From Candidatus Effluviviaceae Genus I sp. (lineage in GTDB: Bacteria > Joyebacterota > Joyebacteria > Joyebacterales > Joyebacteraceae): a DNA stretch of 64,000 bases. How positions within the stretch are numbered: position 1 is the stretch's first letter; each line of letters starts with the position of its first letter. Of the stretch, positions 19,371 through 29,300 are shown piece by piece. The notes below the pieces were generated by a model, which had not been told where the DNA came from, made no database searches, and saw nothing but the letters and a program-made list of their open reading frames with translations. The position numbers and the translations under genes were made by a program. The stretch lies in the NCBI GenBank assembly GCA_016867725.1, contig VGIX01000001.1:110608-174607 (forward strand). Direction: 5' to 3'.

Positions 19371-20933
19371 TCAGGCCTTCGGAAGCATGACCGCGCAGGG
19401 AAGGACCATCTCCTCGAGCGAGATCCCGCCGTGCTGGAAGCTTCCCTTGTACTGGCGCTCGTAGCGGTGGAAATCGGTCGGGTACACGAAGTAGTAGTCC
19501 TCCTTCGCGATCGCGTACTGCTTGCTCGCCCCGTCGCTCGGCAGCTTGAAGCGGGCCGGGTTCGTGATGAGGAACGTCTCCTTCTCGTTGCACCCCAGGT
19601 TGCTCCCGAACTTGTAGCGGAGGTTCGTCGAGGTCTCTCGGTTCCCGCGCACGAGCGCCGCGCGCCTGCCGAGCGTCACGCCGTGGTCCGTCGTGAGGAC
19701 GACGGCCGCCTTGTGCCTGGCCATCTCGATGAGGATGTGATAGAGGGCCGAGTGGTTGAACCACGACCGCACGAGCGAGCGGAACGCCGCCTCGTCGGGC
19801 GCGATCTCCTGGAGGATCTCCGACTCGGACCGCGAGTGCGAGAGGATGTCGACGAAGTTGTACACGAGCGACACGAGCGAGAGCCCGCGCATCGAGGACA
19901 TCTGCCGCCGGACGTTGTCCGCCTCGTCCTTCTCGTAGATCTTCACGTACTTCGGCTCCGGCGTCAGGCGGACGCCGAGCCGATCGAGCTGCGCGTCCAT
20001 GAGCTGACGCTCGTAGCGGTTCTTGCTGAACTCGTCGCGCGCGGGCGTGGCCCAGAGGTCCGGGTACTTCTCGCCGAGCTGCGAGGGATAGAGCCCGCTG
20101 AAGAGCGCGTTCCGCGAGAACGGCGTCGCGGTCGGGAGGATCGAGTAGTAGTAGTGGTTCGTGATGTCGAAGAACGACTCGAGACTCGTCGCGATGCTCA
20201 GCCAGTGGTCCAGGCGCATGCAGTCGAGCACGACGAAGTAGACCTTCTCCCTGGCCTTGAGCCTGGGCGCCACGAACGTCCGCACGACGTCCACCGAGAG
20301 CGGCGGCCGGTCCTTCGCGTCGTTGACCCACCCTTCGTAGTTGGCGACCACGTAGCGCGAGAACTCGGCGTTGGCGCTGTGCTCGAGATCGTCGTGCGCC
20401 TGCCGGAGCCCCGGGTCGCGGAACCGGTCGAGCTCGAGGTCCCACGACACGAGGCGCGTGTACAACTGGATCCAGTCCCGCCAGCCGAGCGGGTCCATGA
20501 TGCTGCCGCGCAGCTCGGACGAGTCCTGAGCGTACCGCTGGGCCAGCTGGTCCTGGAGGATGCGCTGGCCGTCGAGGAGCCGCTTGATGGCGAGGAACAC
20601 CTGCGAGGGCTTCACGGGCTTGATGAGGAAGTCGTCGATGCGCCGGCCGAGCGCGTCGTTCATCAGCTCCTCTTCCTCGCTCTTCGTGACCATCACGACG
20701 GGAACGGCCGGGTCGATGGCCTTGATCTCGCCCAGGGTCGTGAGTCCGTCCATGCCGACCATCATCTCGTCGAGCAGCACGATGTCGTAGCGGACCTTCT
20801 TCAGAAGCTCGATGGCCTCGCCGCCGCCCGGCGCGGGCGTGACGTCGTAGCCCTTCTGCTCGAGGAATATCATGTGCGGCCGAAGCAGGTCGATCTCGTC
20901 GTCGACCCAGAGGACCTTCCTGGAACCGTTCAT
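19371..20933 (-). CDS. porX: PorX-like response regulator with PglZ (alkaline phosphatase-type) domain
   Basis: A 520-residue two-domain protein. Residues 5-120 are a receiver domain with acidic pocket D11-D12, phosphoacceptor D55 in VLLDEMM, and LIKPVKP. A linker follows, then residues about 200-515 form a PglZ domain of the alkaline phosphatase superfamily with VLDCMRLDHW, TATPFSRNALFSG (nucleophile threonine) and TTDHGVTLG metal ligands. This is the architecture of PorX, which in Porphyromonas gingivalis controls type IX secretion and has phosphodiesterase activity. The start has GGAGGAG six bases away. A histidine kinase gene ends 50 bases upstream. The gene symbol is given by architecture; regulation of secretion here is inferred. 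Confidence 0.9.
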   Translation of the reverse strand: MNGSRKVLWVDDEIDLLRPHMIFLEQKGYDVTPAPGGGEAIELLKKVRYDIVLLDEMMVGMDGLTTLGEIKAIDPAVPVVMVTKSEEEELMNDALGRRIDDFLIKPVKPSQVFLAIKRLLDGQRILQDQLAQRYAQDSSELRGSIMDPLGWRDWIQLYTRLVSWDLELDRFRDPGLRQAHDDLEHSANAEFSRYVVANYEGWVNDAKDRPPLSVDVVRTFVAPRLKAREKVYFVVLDCMRLDHWLSIATSLESFFDITNHYYYSILPTATPFSRNALFSGLYPSQLGEKYPDLWATPARDEFSKNRYERQLMDAQLDRLGVRLTPEPKYVKIYEKDEADNVRRQMSSMRGLSLVSLVYNFVDILSHSRSESEILQEIAPDEAAFRSLVRSWFNHSALYHILIEMARHKAAVVLTTDHGVTLGRRAALVRGNRETSTNLRYKFGSNLGCNEKETFLITNPARFKLPSDGASKQYAIAKEDYYFVYPTDFHRYERQYKGSFQHGGISLEEMVLPCAVMLPKA

Positions 20934-20983
20934 CCACTCCTCCACCCTGACCCCGGATGCGGCATGGGAGGCGCCGCGCCCTT

Positions 20984-22261
20984 CTAGGTCGCAGGAAGCG
21001 AGATGACGAAGGCCGTGCCCTTCCCGGGCTCGGTCCACGCCACGTAGAGACGCCCCTTGTGGTACTCCTCGACGATCCTCCGCGAGAGCGCAAGCCCGAG
21101 CCCCCAGCCCTTGCGCTTCGTGGAGTAGCCGGGCGCGAACACCCGGCGACGGTCGCCCGGCGGCAGGCCGCGGCCGCTGTCCTTGATGACGACCTCGACC
21201 ACGCCGTCCCTGGGCACGTGCCGCGCGGAGATCTCGATGCGACCGCCGTCCTCGCCGAGCGCCTCGGCGGCGTTCTTCACGAGGTTCTCGATGACCCACT
21301 CCATGAGCTCGCGGTTGATGTCCACGAGCGGCACGTTCTCGTAGTTCTCCTCGATGGTGATGCTCCTGCCGAGACCGTGCAGCCGCCGTCGGAGGTAGTC
21401 GAGCGCCTCGCGGAGCACCCCGACGACGTCCTGCCGCCTGGTCCGCGGCGTCGAGCCGATCTGGTTGAAGCGCAGCGAGATCTTCTCGAGGCGCTCGAGG
21501 TCGCGCTGCATCTCGTCGGTCATGCGGACGAGCGCGTCCGGGTCGCTGTCCGCGCGCGTGGACTCCCGGATGAGCTCCACCCAGCCCATGAGCGACGAGA
21601 TGGGGGTCCCAAGCTGGTGCGCCGTCTCGCGCGCCATCCCGATCCAGATGGACCGCAGCTCCGCGAGCTTCGCGTTCCTGAACCCGAGGAACCCCAGGAG
21701 CACGACGATGCCGAACGCGGCGAGCTCGAGCGCCGGCACGTAGCGCATCTCGCGGATCATGCTGGACTCGCCGTAGTGCACATATCCGAGGGCAGGCTGG
21801 TTAGGGTGATGGGTCATCGGAATGGGCTCGTTGATCCTGTCGATGTCGCGCGCGAGCGCCATGACCTGCCCGAGCCTCGTGGAGTCGGGGGTCGCCGGGT
21901 GGGCGCGCAGGTACTCCTCGTGCGTCACGTCGTAGGGATCGAAGCCCACCGGCAGGTTCTTCCAGGTGATGGGCACGCCGCGGACGTCGGTGATCACGAT
22001 GGGGAAGTTGATGGTCTCGATGAGCTTGCCGAAGACGAGCCGGAGCTCCTCGTCCTCGCTCGCCGCGTAGGTCGCGCTCGCGCACAGGCTCGCGATCGAG
22101 CTCGAGAGCGTCTCGGCCTGGACCTCGAGGCGGCGGATGAGGCTGTTGGTGTAGAGGAAGATGGCGACGGCGATGACGAGGATGCCGACGAAGATGTAGG
22201 CCCTCGATCGCTGGAGCGCCAGCTCGTCGGCGTCGAGCCGCCACTGCCCGCCCTGTCGCAT
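20984..22261 (-). CDS. Membrane sensor histidine kinase, probable PorY-like partner
   Basis: A 425-residue kinase with two transmembrane helices (about 22-40 and 185-203) enclosing a periplasmic or PAS-like sensor region. The phosphoacceptor helix is IGMARETAHQLGTPISSLMGWVELI, followed by the ATPase domain with NLVKNAAEAL (N box), DSGRGLP (G1), VFAPGYSTKRKGWGLGLALSRRIVE (F and G2 boxes). GGAGG precedes the ATG at 22261; a longer frame up to 22309 lacks support. It lies directly upstream of the porX-like regulator, unlike in Bacteroidetes model species where porY is unlinked. Confidence 0.88.
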   Translation of the reverse strand: MRQGGQWRLDADELALQRSRAYIFVGILVIAVAIFLYTNSLIRRLEVQAETLSSSIASLCASATYAASEDEELRLVFGKLIETINFPIVITDVRGVPITWKNLPVGFDPYDVTHEEYLRAHPATPDSTRLGQVMALARDIDRINEPIPMTHHPNQPALGYVHYGESSMIREMRYVPALELAAFGIVVLLGFLGFRNAKLAELRSIWIGMARETAHQLGTPISSLMGWVELIRESTRADSDPDALVRMTDEMQRDLERLEKISLRFNQIGSTPRTRRQDVVGVLREALDYLRRRLHGLGRSITIEENYENVPLVDINRELMEWVIENLVKNAAEALGEDGGRIEISARHVPRDGVVEVVIKDSGRGLPPGDRRRVFAPGYSTKRKGWGLGLALSRRIVEEYHKGRLYVAWTEPGKGTAFVISLPAT

Positions 22262-22357
22262 CGCTGCCTCCGGACGCGGAACACGGCCGTTCGGGTCACA
22301 GCATACCACAGGAGCGGGCCGCGCGAAAGCGGGCGGCCCGCGACGGGGCGCGGGAGG

Positions 22358-23629
22358 CTACGCGATCTCGGAGAGGCCGCTCACGTACGGGCGCAGCGCG
22401 TCGGGGACGACGATCGTGCCGCGGTCGGTCTGGTAGTTCTCGATCACGGCGATCACCGTGCGGGGCAGCGCGACGCCGGAGCCGTTCAGCGTGTGCACGA
22501 AGCGCGCCTTGCCGCCGCCCGCCGGGCGGTACTGGATCCCCGCGCGCCGGGCCTGGAAGTCCTCGAAGTTGCTGCACGAGGAGACCTCGAGCCAGCGGCC
22601 GCAGCCCGGCGCCCACACGTCGAGGTCGTAGCACTTCGCGGCGGAGAACGAGAGGTCGCCCGTGCACAGCGCCTTCACGCGGTACGGAAGGTCGAGGCGC
22701 TGGAGAATGGACTCGGCGCACGCCGTGAGCGACTCGAGCTCGTCGTACGAGGTCTCCGGCTCCACGAGCTTGACCATCTCGACCTTGTCGAACTGGTGCA
22801 CGCGCACGAGCCCGCGTGTGTCCTTGCCGTACGAGCCCGCCTCGCGGCGGAAGCACGGCGTGTAGGCCGTGTAGCGGACGGGAAGCCGCTCGCCGGGCAG
22901 GATCTCGTCGCGATGGATGTTCGTGAGCGGCACCTCCGCGGTCGGGATGAGGAAGAGCTCGTCGCCCTCGCAGCGGTACATGTCGCTCTCGAGCTTCGGC
23001 AGCTGGCCCGTGCCGACCATCGAGTCGCGGTTGGCGACGAACGGCGGCGAGATCTCCGTGTACCCGTGCTCGGTCGTGTGGACGTCGAGCATGAACCGTA
23101 TGAGCGCACGCTCGAGCAGGGCGCCCACTCCGACGAAGGTCACGAAGCCCGACCCCGCGATCTTCGAGGCGCTCCGGAAGTCGAGAATGCCCAGGGCCTC
23201 GCCGATCTCCCAGTGCGGCACGGGCTTCGCGGCGAGCGGGTGCGGGTCCCCCCACGACCGGACCGTGACGTTCTCGTCCTCGGTGGCGCCGACGGGGACG
23301 CTCGCGTGCGGGACGTTCGGGATGGTGAGCTCGAGCGCGCGCACCTGCTCGCGCGCCGCGGCGATGCGCTCGTCGTGCTCCTTGATGCGCGCAGAGACGC
23401 CCCGCATCCTCTCGACGATCTCCGAAGCGTCGCCGCCCTCGCGCTTGAGCGCCGCCACCCGCTCGCTCGCCTCGTTGCGCTCGCGCTTGAGATCGTCGGC
23501 CGCGACGAGAAGCCCGCGGAGCTCGGCGTCCAGCTCGAGCAGACGGTCGAGGTCGGCCTTCTCCCCCTTGTCGCGGATCGCCGCGCGGACGACGTCGGGG
23601 TTCGCACGGATGAACCTGAGATCGAGCAC
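22358..23629 (-). CDS. serS: Seryl-tRNA synthetase
   Basis: Class II synthetase of 423 residues. The N-terminal long coiled-coil arm (about 30-100, rich in Glu, Arg and Leu) contacts the tRNA-Ser long variable arm. The catalytic domain has TEHGYTEISPPFVANRD (motif 1 region), CFRREAGSYGKDTRG (motif 2), FDKVEMVKL and LNGSGVALPRTVIAVIENYQ (motif 3). Ends in the usual VPDALRPYV. Start codon GTG with AGGGG upstream. Confidence 0.97.
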   Translation of the reverse strand: MLDLRFIRANPDVVRAAIRDKGEKADLDRLLELDAELRGLLVAADDLKRERNEASERVAALKREGGDASEIVERMRGVSARIKEHDERIAAAREQVRALELTIPNVPHASVPVGATEDENVTVRSWGDPHPLAAKPVPHWEIGEALGILDFRSASKIAGSGFVTFVGVGALLERALIRFMLDVHTTEHGYTEISPPFVANRDSMVGTGQLPKLESDMYRCEGDELFLIPTAEVPLTNIHRDEILPGERLPVRYTAYTPCFRREAGSYGKDTRGLVRVHQFDKVEMVKLVEPETSYDELESLTACAESILQRLDLPYRVKALCTGDLSFSAAKCYDLDVWAPGCGRWLEVSSCSNFEDFQARRAGIQYRPAGGGKARFVHTLNGSGVALPRTVIAVIENYQTDRGTIVVPDALRPYVSGLSEIA

Positions 23630-23670
23630 GGGCGCATCCCCTGCGCGTCGCGACTCGCGCGACGGCGCGT

Positions 23671-24828
23671 TCAGCGCACTTCGACGGTCTCGCTGGGACG
23701 CCGAGAGCGCCGCCCGCCGGTATAGACCCGGTCCCGGGGCACGAGGATCGCGAGGTCGTCACGGTCCGGGATCCGGATCGCGACGCGGCGCGCGCCCGGG
23801 GCGGACTGCACCATGCCCGCGGTCACCGGAACGCGGAAGAGCCTGAGGCCTAGGAACGCCATGCCCCCCGCGGCCGCGATGGTCGCCAGGGGCAGGACCA
23901 CGGGGCTCCGACCCATGAAGCGGGACACGACGACGGCCGTCGCGGTGAGCGACAGCGACATGATGTAGATGGCCAGGGCCGTCTGGCGCGAGCTCAGTCC
24001 CAGGCGCGCGAGGCGGTGCGAGCTGTGGTCGCGCCCGCCCTCGGAGAGCCTCCGCCCGTCCATGAGGCGGGACACGGTCACGAGCGTCGCGTCGAAGATC
24101 GGGTAGCCGAGCATGAGGACCGGCACGAGAAGGGACGACGCGCCCGTCCCCGCGTTCGCCACGGCGCGCAGGGACAGCCCGCCGACGACGTACCCGAGGA
24201 AGAGGCTGCCGGCGTCGCCGAGGAAGATCGAGGCCGGCGACGAGTTGTACCGCAGGAAGCCGAGCGCCCCTCCGGCCACGGAGATGGCCGCGATGGCCGT
24301 GGGCACGTGGCCGTTGCCGAGCGCCAGCGTGAAGATGCCGAACGTGGCGATCGCGGCGAGCCCCGACGTGATGCCGTCCATGTTGTCGAGGAAGTTGAAG
24401 GCGTTCATGAGCCCGACCATCCAGAAGAGCGCGAGCCCGTAGGCCAGGGGAAGCGGCAGCGGGATGCCGTCGACCCCGCCCGACAGCAGCATCACGAGGG
24501 CGGCCGCGGACTGCCCGGCCAGCTTCGTGGCCGGCCGCATGCCGTTGGCGTCGTCGGCCAGCCCGAGCACGATGACCATGAGGCCGCCGGACATGAACCC
24601 GACGATCCTCGCGCTGTACGGGCACCGGATGAGGGCCAGCGCGGCCGAGGCGGAGGCCAGGCTCGCAAGCGCCACCGCGACGCCGCCCATGAGCGGCGTG
24701 GGGGTCGCGTGCACCTTCTGTCTGTTCGGGTAGTCGAGAAAGCGGAGGCGGGTCGCCAGGCTCCTGACCGCCGGGGTGAGCGCGATGACGGCGAGCATGG
24801 ACAGCCCGAAGGCGCAGAGGAAGACCAT
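23671..24828 (-). CDS. Polyprenyl-phosphate sugar-1-phosphate transferase, WecA/MraY family
   Basis: A 385-residue multi-pass membrane enzyme that loads a sugar-1-phosphate onto undecaprenyl phosphate. Family marks: KVHATPTPLMGGVAVALA near the N terminus, LADDANGMRP (aspartate pair), NAFNFLDNMDGITSGLA (catalytic NxxNxxDxxDGL-like motif), FLGDAGSLFLGYV and GGRDHSSHRLARLGLS (HIHH-like loop). The last pattern places it in the WecA branch (GlcNAc-1-P transfer), so it probably initiates surface polysaccharide rather than peptidoglycan. It has a promoter at 24866-24894 and heads the run into serS and the kinase. Confidence 0.92.
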   Translation of the reverse strand: MVFLCAFGLSMLAVIALTPAVRSLATRLRFLDYPNRQKVHATPTPLMGGVAVALASLASASAALALIRCPYSARIVGFMSGGLMVIVLGLADDANGMRPATKLAGQSAAALVMLLSGGVDGIPLPLPLAYGLALFWMVGLMNAFNFLDNMDGITSGLAAIATFGIFTLALGNGHVPTAIAAISVAGGALGFLRYNSSPASIFLGDAGSLFLGYVVGGLSLRAVANAGTGASSLLVPVLMLGYPIFDATLVTVSRLMDGRRLSEGGRDHSSHRLARLGLSSRQTALAIYIMSLSLTATAVVVSRFMGRSPVVLPLATIAAAGGMAFLGLRLFRVPVTAGMVQSAPGARRVAIRIPDRDDLAILVPRDRVYTGGRRSRRPSETVEVR

Positions 24829-24865
24829 GACAGCTCCCTGACCTACGTGTCAGATGTCGAACGGC

Positions 24866-24894
24866 AGTATTGTCAGGACACACACAGCTGTCAA
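24866..24894 (-). promoter_or_regulatory. Promoter of the WecA-like/serS/porYX run
   Basis: Minus-strand TTGACA (24894-24889), 17-base spacer, AATACT (24871-24866). Three TGTCA pentamers on the plus strand (24848, 24871, 24889) lie across this region. It would give a leader of about 30 bases before the ATG at 24828. Confidence 0.6.
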
Positions 24895-24951
24895 CTTCTT
24901 TCTCCGGGCCCACCCTCCAGCCGGCGGCCCCGCGGCGCTGCCGCGGCGCGC

Positions 24952-25911
24952 TCAGCTCTTGAAGTGCTCGATCACGCGCTCGAGGAGTCCGTCGAGCGAG
25001 ACCCGCGGCTCGTAGCCGATCGCCGCGCGGATCTTCGCGAGATCGGGGACACGCCGCCGCATGTCCTCGAAGCCCTGCTCGTACGCCTTCTCGTAGGGGA
25101 TGTACTCGATCGGGGACGCGCTTCCGGTCATCCGCTTGACCTTCGTCGCGAGTTCCTCGATCGTGACCTCCTCGTCGCTCCCGATGTTGAAGACGTTGCC
25201 GTTCGCCGCAGGCGTCTCGACGAGCCCCAGCACGCCGCGCACGACGTCCGACACGTCGCAGAAGCACCGCGACTGCTTGCCGTCGCCGTAGATGGTGAGC
25301 GGGTGGCCCAGCAGCGCCTGCTTCACGAATCTCGGGATGACCATCCCGTACTGCCCCGTCTGCCTAGGGCCGCACGTGTTGAAGCAGCGCACGATCACGA
25401 CGGGCAGCTGCTTCTCCCGGTGGTACGCAAGCGCGAGGAACTCGTCCACCGCCTTGGAGTCGGAGTAGCTCCAGCGCGAGATGGTCGTCGCGCCGAGGAT
25501 CCTGTCGTCGTTCTCCTTGCAGGGCTGCGAGTTCGCCTTCCCGTAGATCTCCGACGTGGAGAAGACGACGGTGGTGCGCTTGCTCTCGTTCGCGTGCTTG
25601 AGGACGATCTCCGTGCCGCGGATGTTCGTCTCGAGCGACTTGAGCGGGTTCTCGATGATGTAGGCCACGCCCACGGCGGCGGCCAGGTGAAAGACCGTGT
25701 CCACCTTCGAGGTGAACTCGCGGACGACGCGTTCGTCGAGGATCGTGTCGATCGTGTAGTGGAACCTCGGGTGGCTCTCCAGGTGTGCGATGTTCTCGTA
25801 CCGCCCCGTGGAGAGGTCGTCGATGACCCACACCTCGTCGTTCCTCTCGAGGAGAGTCTCGACGAGATGGGAACCGATGAACCCGGCGCCGCCGGTCACG
25901 AGCGCCTTCAC
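24952..25911 (-). CDS. NAD-dependent nucleotide-sugar epimerase/dehydratase
   Basis: A 319-residue extended SDR enzyme. TGGAGFIGSHL at residues 6-16 binds NAD, FHLAAAVGV follows, and the active site is STSEIYGK with YSDSK (Tyr-x3-Lys). VRCFNTCGPRQTGQYGMVIPRF and QSRCFCDVSDVVRGVL are typical of UDP-glucuronate decarboxylase and related C4 epimerases acting on UDP-sugars. Exact product not determinable. The GTG start has GGAGG upstream. It lies at the downstream end of the polysaccharide locus but seems to have its own promoter at 25997-26026. Confidence 0.9.
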   Translation of the reverse strand: MKALVTGGAGFIGSHLVETLLERNDEVWVIDDLSTGRYENIAHLESHPRFHYTIDTILDERVVREFTSKVDTVFHLAAAVGVAYIIENPLKSLETNIRGTEIVLKHANESKRTTVVFSTSEIYGKANSQPCKENDDRILGATTISRWSYSDSKAVDEFLALAYHREKQLPVVIVRCFNTCGPRQTGQYGMVIPRFVKQALLGHPLTIYGDGKQSRCFCDVSDVVRGVLGLVETPAANGNVFNIGSDEEVTIEELATKVKRMTGSASPIEYIPYEKAYEQGFEDMRRRVPDLAKIRAAIGYEPRVSLDGLLERVIEHFKS

Positions 25912-25996
25912 CCGAGCACCTCCACGGGGGTCGATGAGATCCGACGCCCCCGGCCTGGCCGACGGAGGCCGGAGACCGGGGAGCGACAGCGGTCCG

Positions 25997-26026
25997 AGTA
26001 TACGCGGGCCCGCCGCGCCGAAGCAA
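25997..26026 (-). promoter_or_regulatory. Probable promoter of the epimerase gene
   Basis: Minus-strand TTGCTT (26026-26021), 18-base spacer, TATACT (26002-25997; five of six matches). It sits 86 bases upstream of the epimerase GTG, in the non-coding gap after the polysaccharide operon. Confidence 0.5.
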
Positions 26027-26124
26027 CCGGTTTTCCGTCGCCCCCATGACCCGTGAGCGCCGTTCGGTGCAAGGCCCGTGCCTCTCTTCGCGCCCGCCTC
26101 GCACCGACCGCCGGGCTCGGCCTG

Positions 26125-26337
26125 CTACGGCCCCTTCACACCTGGCGCGACGCCCTGTCGCAGGTGTCGCGAGTGGTCATACGACCCCGCGAACTGGAAG
26201 AGCGCCACGATGTGGTGCCACGCGCAGCCGTGCCTGTCAGCGCGCTTGACACTGCGCTCGAGAAACCCGAGTCCCTTCCGATCGAACACGCCACAGGCGC
26301 TGATCTCCCCGAGGTGCTCTCCCGCGTCGTGGCTCAC
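26125..26337 (-). CDS. Small hypothetical protein, translationally coupled to the glycosyltransferase
   Basis: A possible 70-residue protein of no recognised family, rich in His, Arg and aromatic residues (for example RHGCAWHHIVALFQF). The GTG start overlaps the stop of the glycosyltransferase gene by four bases (GTGA), as do the other junctions in this operon, which is the main reason for listing it. Third codon positions are mostly G or C but less strictly so than in neighbouring genes. It could equally be untranslated 3' sequence or the remnant of a longer gene. Confidence 0.4.
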   Translation of the reverse strand: MSHDAGEHLGEISACGVFDRKGLGFLERSVKRADRHGCAWHHIVALFQFAGSYDHSRHLRQGVAPGVKGP

Positions 26338-29300
26338 GGTGATGACCTGTCCTTCGGTTCGATGCCTCCCATCGCCTCACGACCTTGGGCGCGGTGCTCG
26401 TCGCGGTCCCCCGTGAGTTCTTCGTAGACACCCTCCAGCTCACGGATCATCGCATCCTCCGTGAACGACGGATCAAGGTCCTCGCGCGCTCTCCTTACCA
26501 TCTCAGCACGAAGGGCGGTGTCCCGGGCGAGGAGCGCCAGCCTGTCGACCATGACGTCCACGGCCCCCTCGGGGACAAGATAGCCGTTCAGCCCGTCGTG
26601 GACGCACTCGTCGATCCCGGAGATGTCGTACGAGACAACGGGAACCCCGGTCGCGAGGGCCTGCGGGATGACCCGCGGCAGTCCCTCCCACAGGGACGTC
26701 ATGACAAGAACGTCCATGGCGCGCAGGAGATCCGGCACGTCGCCGCGAATCCCGGGAAGGAGCACACGGTCCTTGATCCCGGCGTCCGCCACCGCCCTCT
26801 CGACCTCGGCGCGTAGCGGGCCGTCACCGACATAGAGGAAGCGCGCGTTCGCGTGGCGCTTGAGAAGGCCCTCCGCAACGCGCACGAAGTCGAGCGGGTT
26901 CTTCTGCGGCGAGAGCCTGCCGACCGAGCCGACCAGAAGCTCTCCGTCGCCCACGCCGAGACGCGCTCGCACCGAACGCCCGATCTCCCGGTCCGGCGAG
27001 AACGCGTCCATCGGGATCCCGCTCCGGACGAGGCGGTACGCCTCCGGCCGTCCGATGCCGTGCTCGAGCCCGATGCGGATCGTCCGGTTCGACACGGCCA
27101 CGAGCGGCCTCGTCCATGGCTGCATGAAACGCTCCAGAAGGACATACAGCCGCCGCACGGCCGGTCGCATCCGATCGTGGAACCCCCATCCATGCACCGT
27201 GTGCACGATGTGCGGGACGCCGGCCAACCGCGCCGCCACGCGGCCCACGATGCCTGCCTTCGAGCTGTTCGTGTGGACGATGTCGAACGCCCCGCGCCTC
27301 ATCTGGACGAGGAGCTCGGCCGTGACGCGCACGTCGTCCCAGGGACTCACCTCGCGCACGAGCCTCGGGAACACGCGCACGACGATGCCGCGAGACCTCG
27401 CGTCGGCGCGCAGTGATCCCTCGGGCCCTGTCTGGGGACCGATCCAGAGGTGCGACTCGAATCGCGTGGGGTCAACCCGCGCCACCGACGCGATGGTGTG
27501 CTCCTGGGCGCCCCCCACGATGAGTCGCGTGATGACGTACAGGACCCGCGTCTTGGCAGCCTGTCCCGCGGCCCGGAGGTGTGTCCCATACACGGTCGCC
27601 ATGGCGGAGCCGTAGTCGGCGCGCCGCGTGAGCCAAGCGCGCCCGATGTCCACAAGCGCCAGGAAGCGCCTCGGATCGTCGCTCACCTCGAGGATCTTGC
27701 GCGCGATGTCCGCGGGCGCCGCGCTGTCGACGAAGCAGTCCTCGAGCGACGCAGGGAGCGCCTCGGCGGCCCCGCTCACCCGCCGCACGATCGGCACGCT
27801 CCCCCGCGCCAGTGCGTCAAGCACTGCGAGTCCGAGACCCTCGTGGTCCGACAGGAGAAGGACGATGTCCGCCCGGTCCAGCTCCGCGGCGACGTCATCG
27901 ACCGCACCGGCAAAGCGGACCATGTGAGCGATGCCGAGGTCCCCGGCGAGCCGGCGGAGTCGCTCCCCCTCACGGCCCTCCCCGATCACGCTGCATGAGA
28001 AGGCGGCGGGCCTCACCCGTTCGAGCTCCGCGACGGCCTCGAGGAACAGGTCCACGCGCTTGACCGGATGGAGCCGCGCGACCATCGCAAGCCGCACAGG
28101 CCTGCCTGGCACGAGCCTCTCGACCGGAGCGTCCGCGAACGGCACGGTCGGCGGGCTCTCGATGACCTCGGGGAGCGCTCCGCACCGCCCGAGGTAGGAC
28201 TTCGCCTCCGCGACGGCGTCGGAGACGGCCAGGACTGCACAGGCGCGCCGAAGCACGAGCCACTCGACGAGCCGCCCCCACCACGGGAAGGCCTCGTCCA
28301 CCCCATGCTTCGTTGAGACGACGGGAGCCCGTCCGCGGAAGCCCAGGAACGCGGCGACGTCGCCCGGGAGGAGATGGGAGTGAACGAGATCGGCATCAAG
28401 AAGAGCGGCGACATCCGCCGCCACCATCCACTCCCCGGGCCTCCGCCATCCGGACATCCCGACGAGATGGACCGGGACTCCGCGGCGCCTGAGACGCTCG
28501 CCGATCGGCCCGACGTGCGTGAGGCAGAGGATCTCGAACCTGTACGACTCGCGAGCCGGCCCCAGGACGAGCGCCTCGATGAGCCTCTGCGAGCCGCCAT
28601 ACTCCATGTTCGGCGTGACCATGAGGACCGTGGGCCTGCGGTCATCGGGCGTCCGCGGCAGCTGGGCCGGAAGGTCGACGAGTCTCGACGGATGCCCCGG
28701 CTGTCCTTCCCACGGAGCGTCCCACCGGAAGCGTCCCAGCGCTCGCGAGAGCAGCCGGTAGATGGCCCCGCGCCGAGCGGAGGAGCGCCGTCGCCCCCTC
28801 GGCCCCAGGAAGGCGAGGGTCGCGTAGAGCCACGCGCGGAGCGCGGCGCGGGCGCGCCAGAGCGCCCTCACGCGGGACGCCGGCACACCCTCGCCGTCGC
28901 AGAAGTACCGGAAGTCGGAGAGAACGCGCGCCGTGAAGGCCTGCGCTTCGACCCCGGACGTTGACGCCCCTCCATCGTGCCTGAACGTCGCCGCCGGGAC
29001 GACCGCCACGCGGAGGCCCTTCCGTCTGGCGCGCCGACACCACTCCACGTCCTCGCTGTAGAGGAAGAAGCCCTCATCCATCGGCCCGAGCGCGGTCAGG
29101 GTCTCGCGCCGCAGCGCCATGACGCTCCCGGACACGGCCTCGGTCTCAACCACACCGGCCGCCGTCGCGGCGCCGACAGGCGACCGGACGCCCCGACGCG
29201 GGGGCAGGAAGACGGCCTCTCGCAGGATGTCAATGGGCCGCGGAAGCGCGCGGAACGAGTTCGGATCCGGTCGTCCGGAGCGCGTGAGCGCCACGCCTCC

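Noticed and set aside
20957-23725. Plus-strand open frame of 922 codons
   Set aside because: Antisense to the sensor kinase and serS, with no recognisable domain and no ribosome-binding site.
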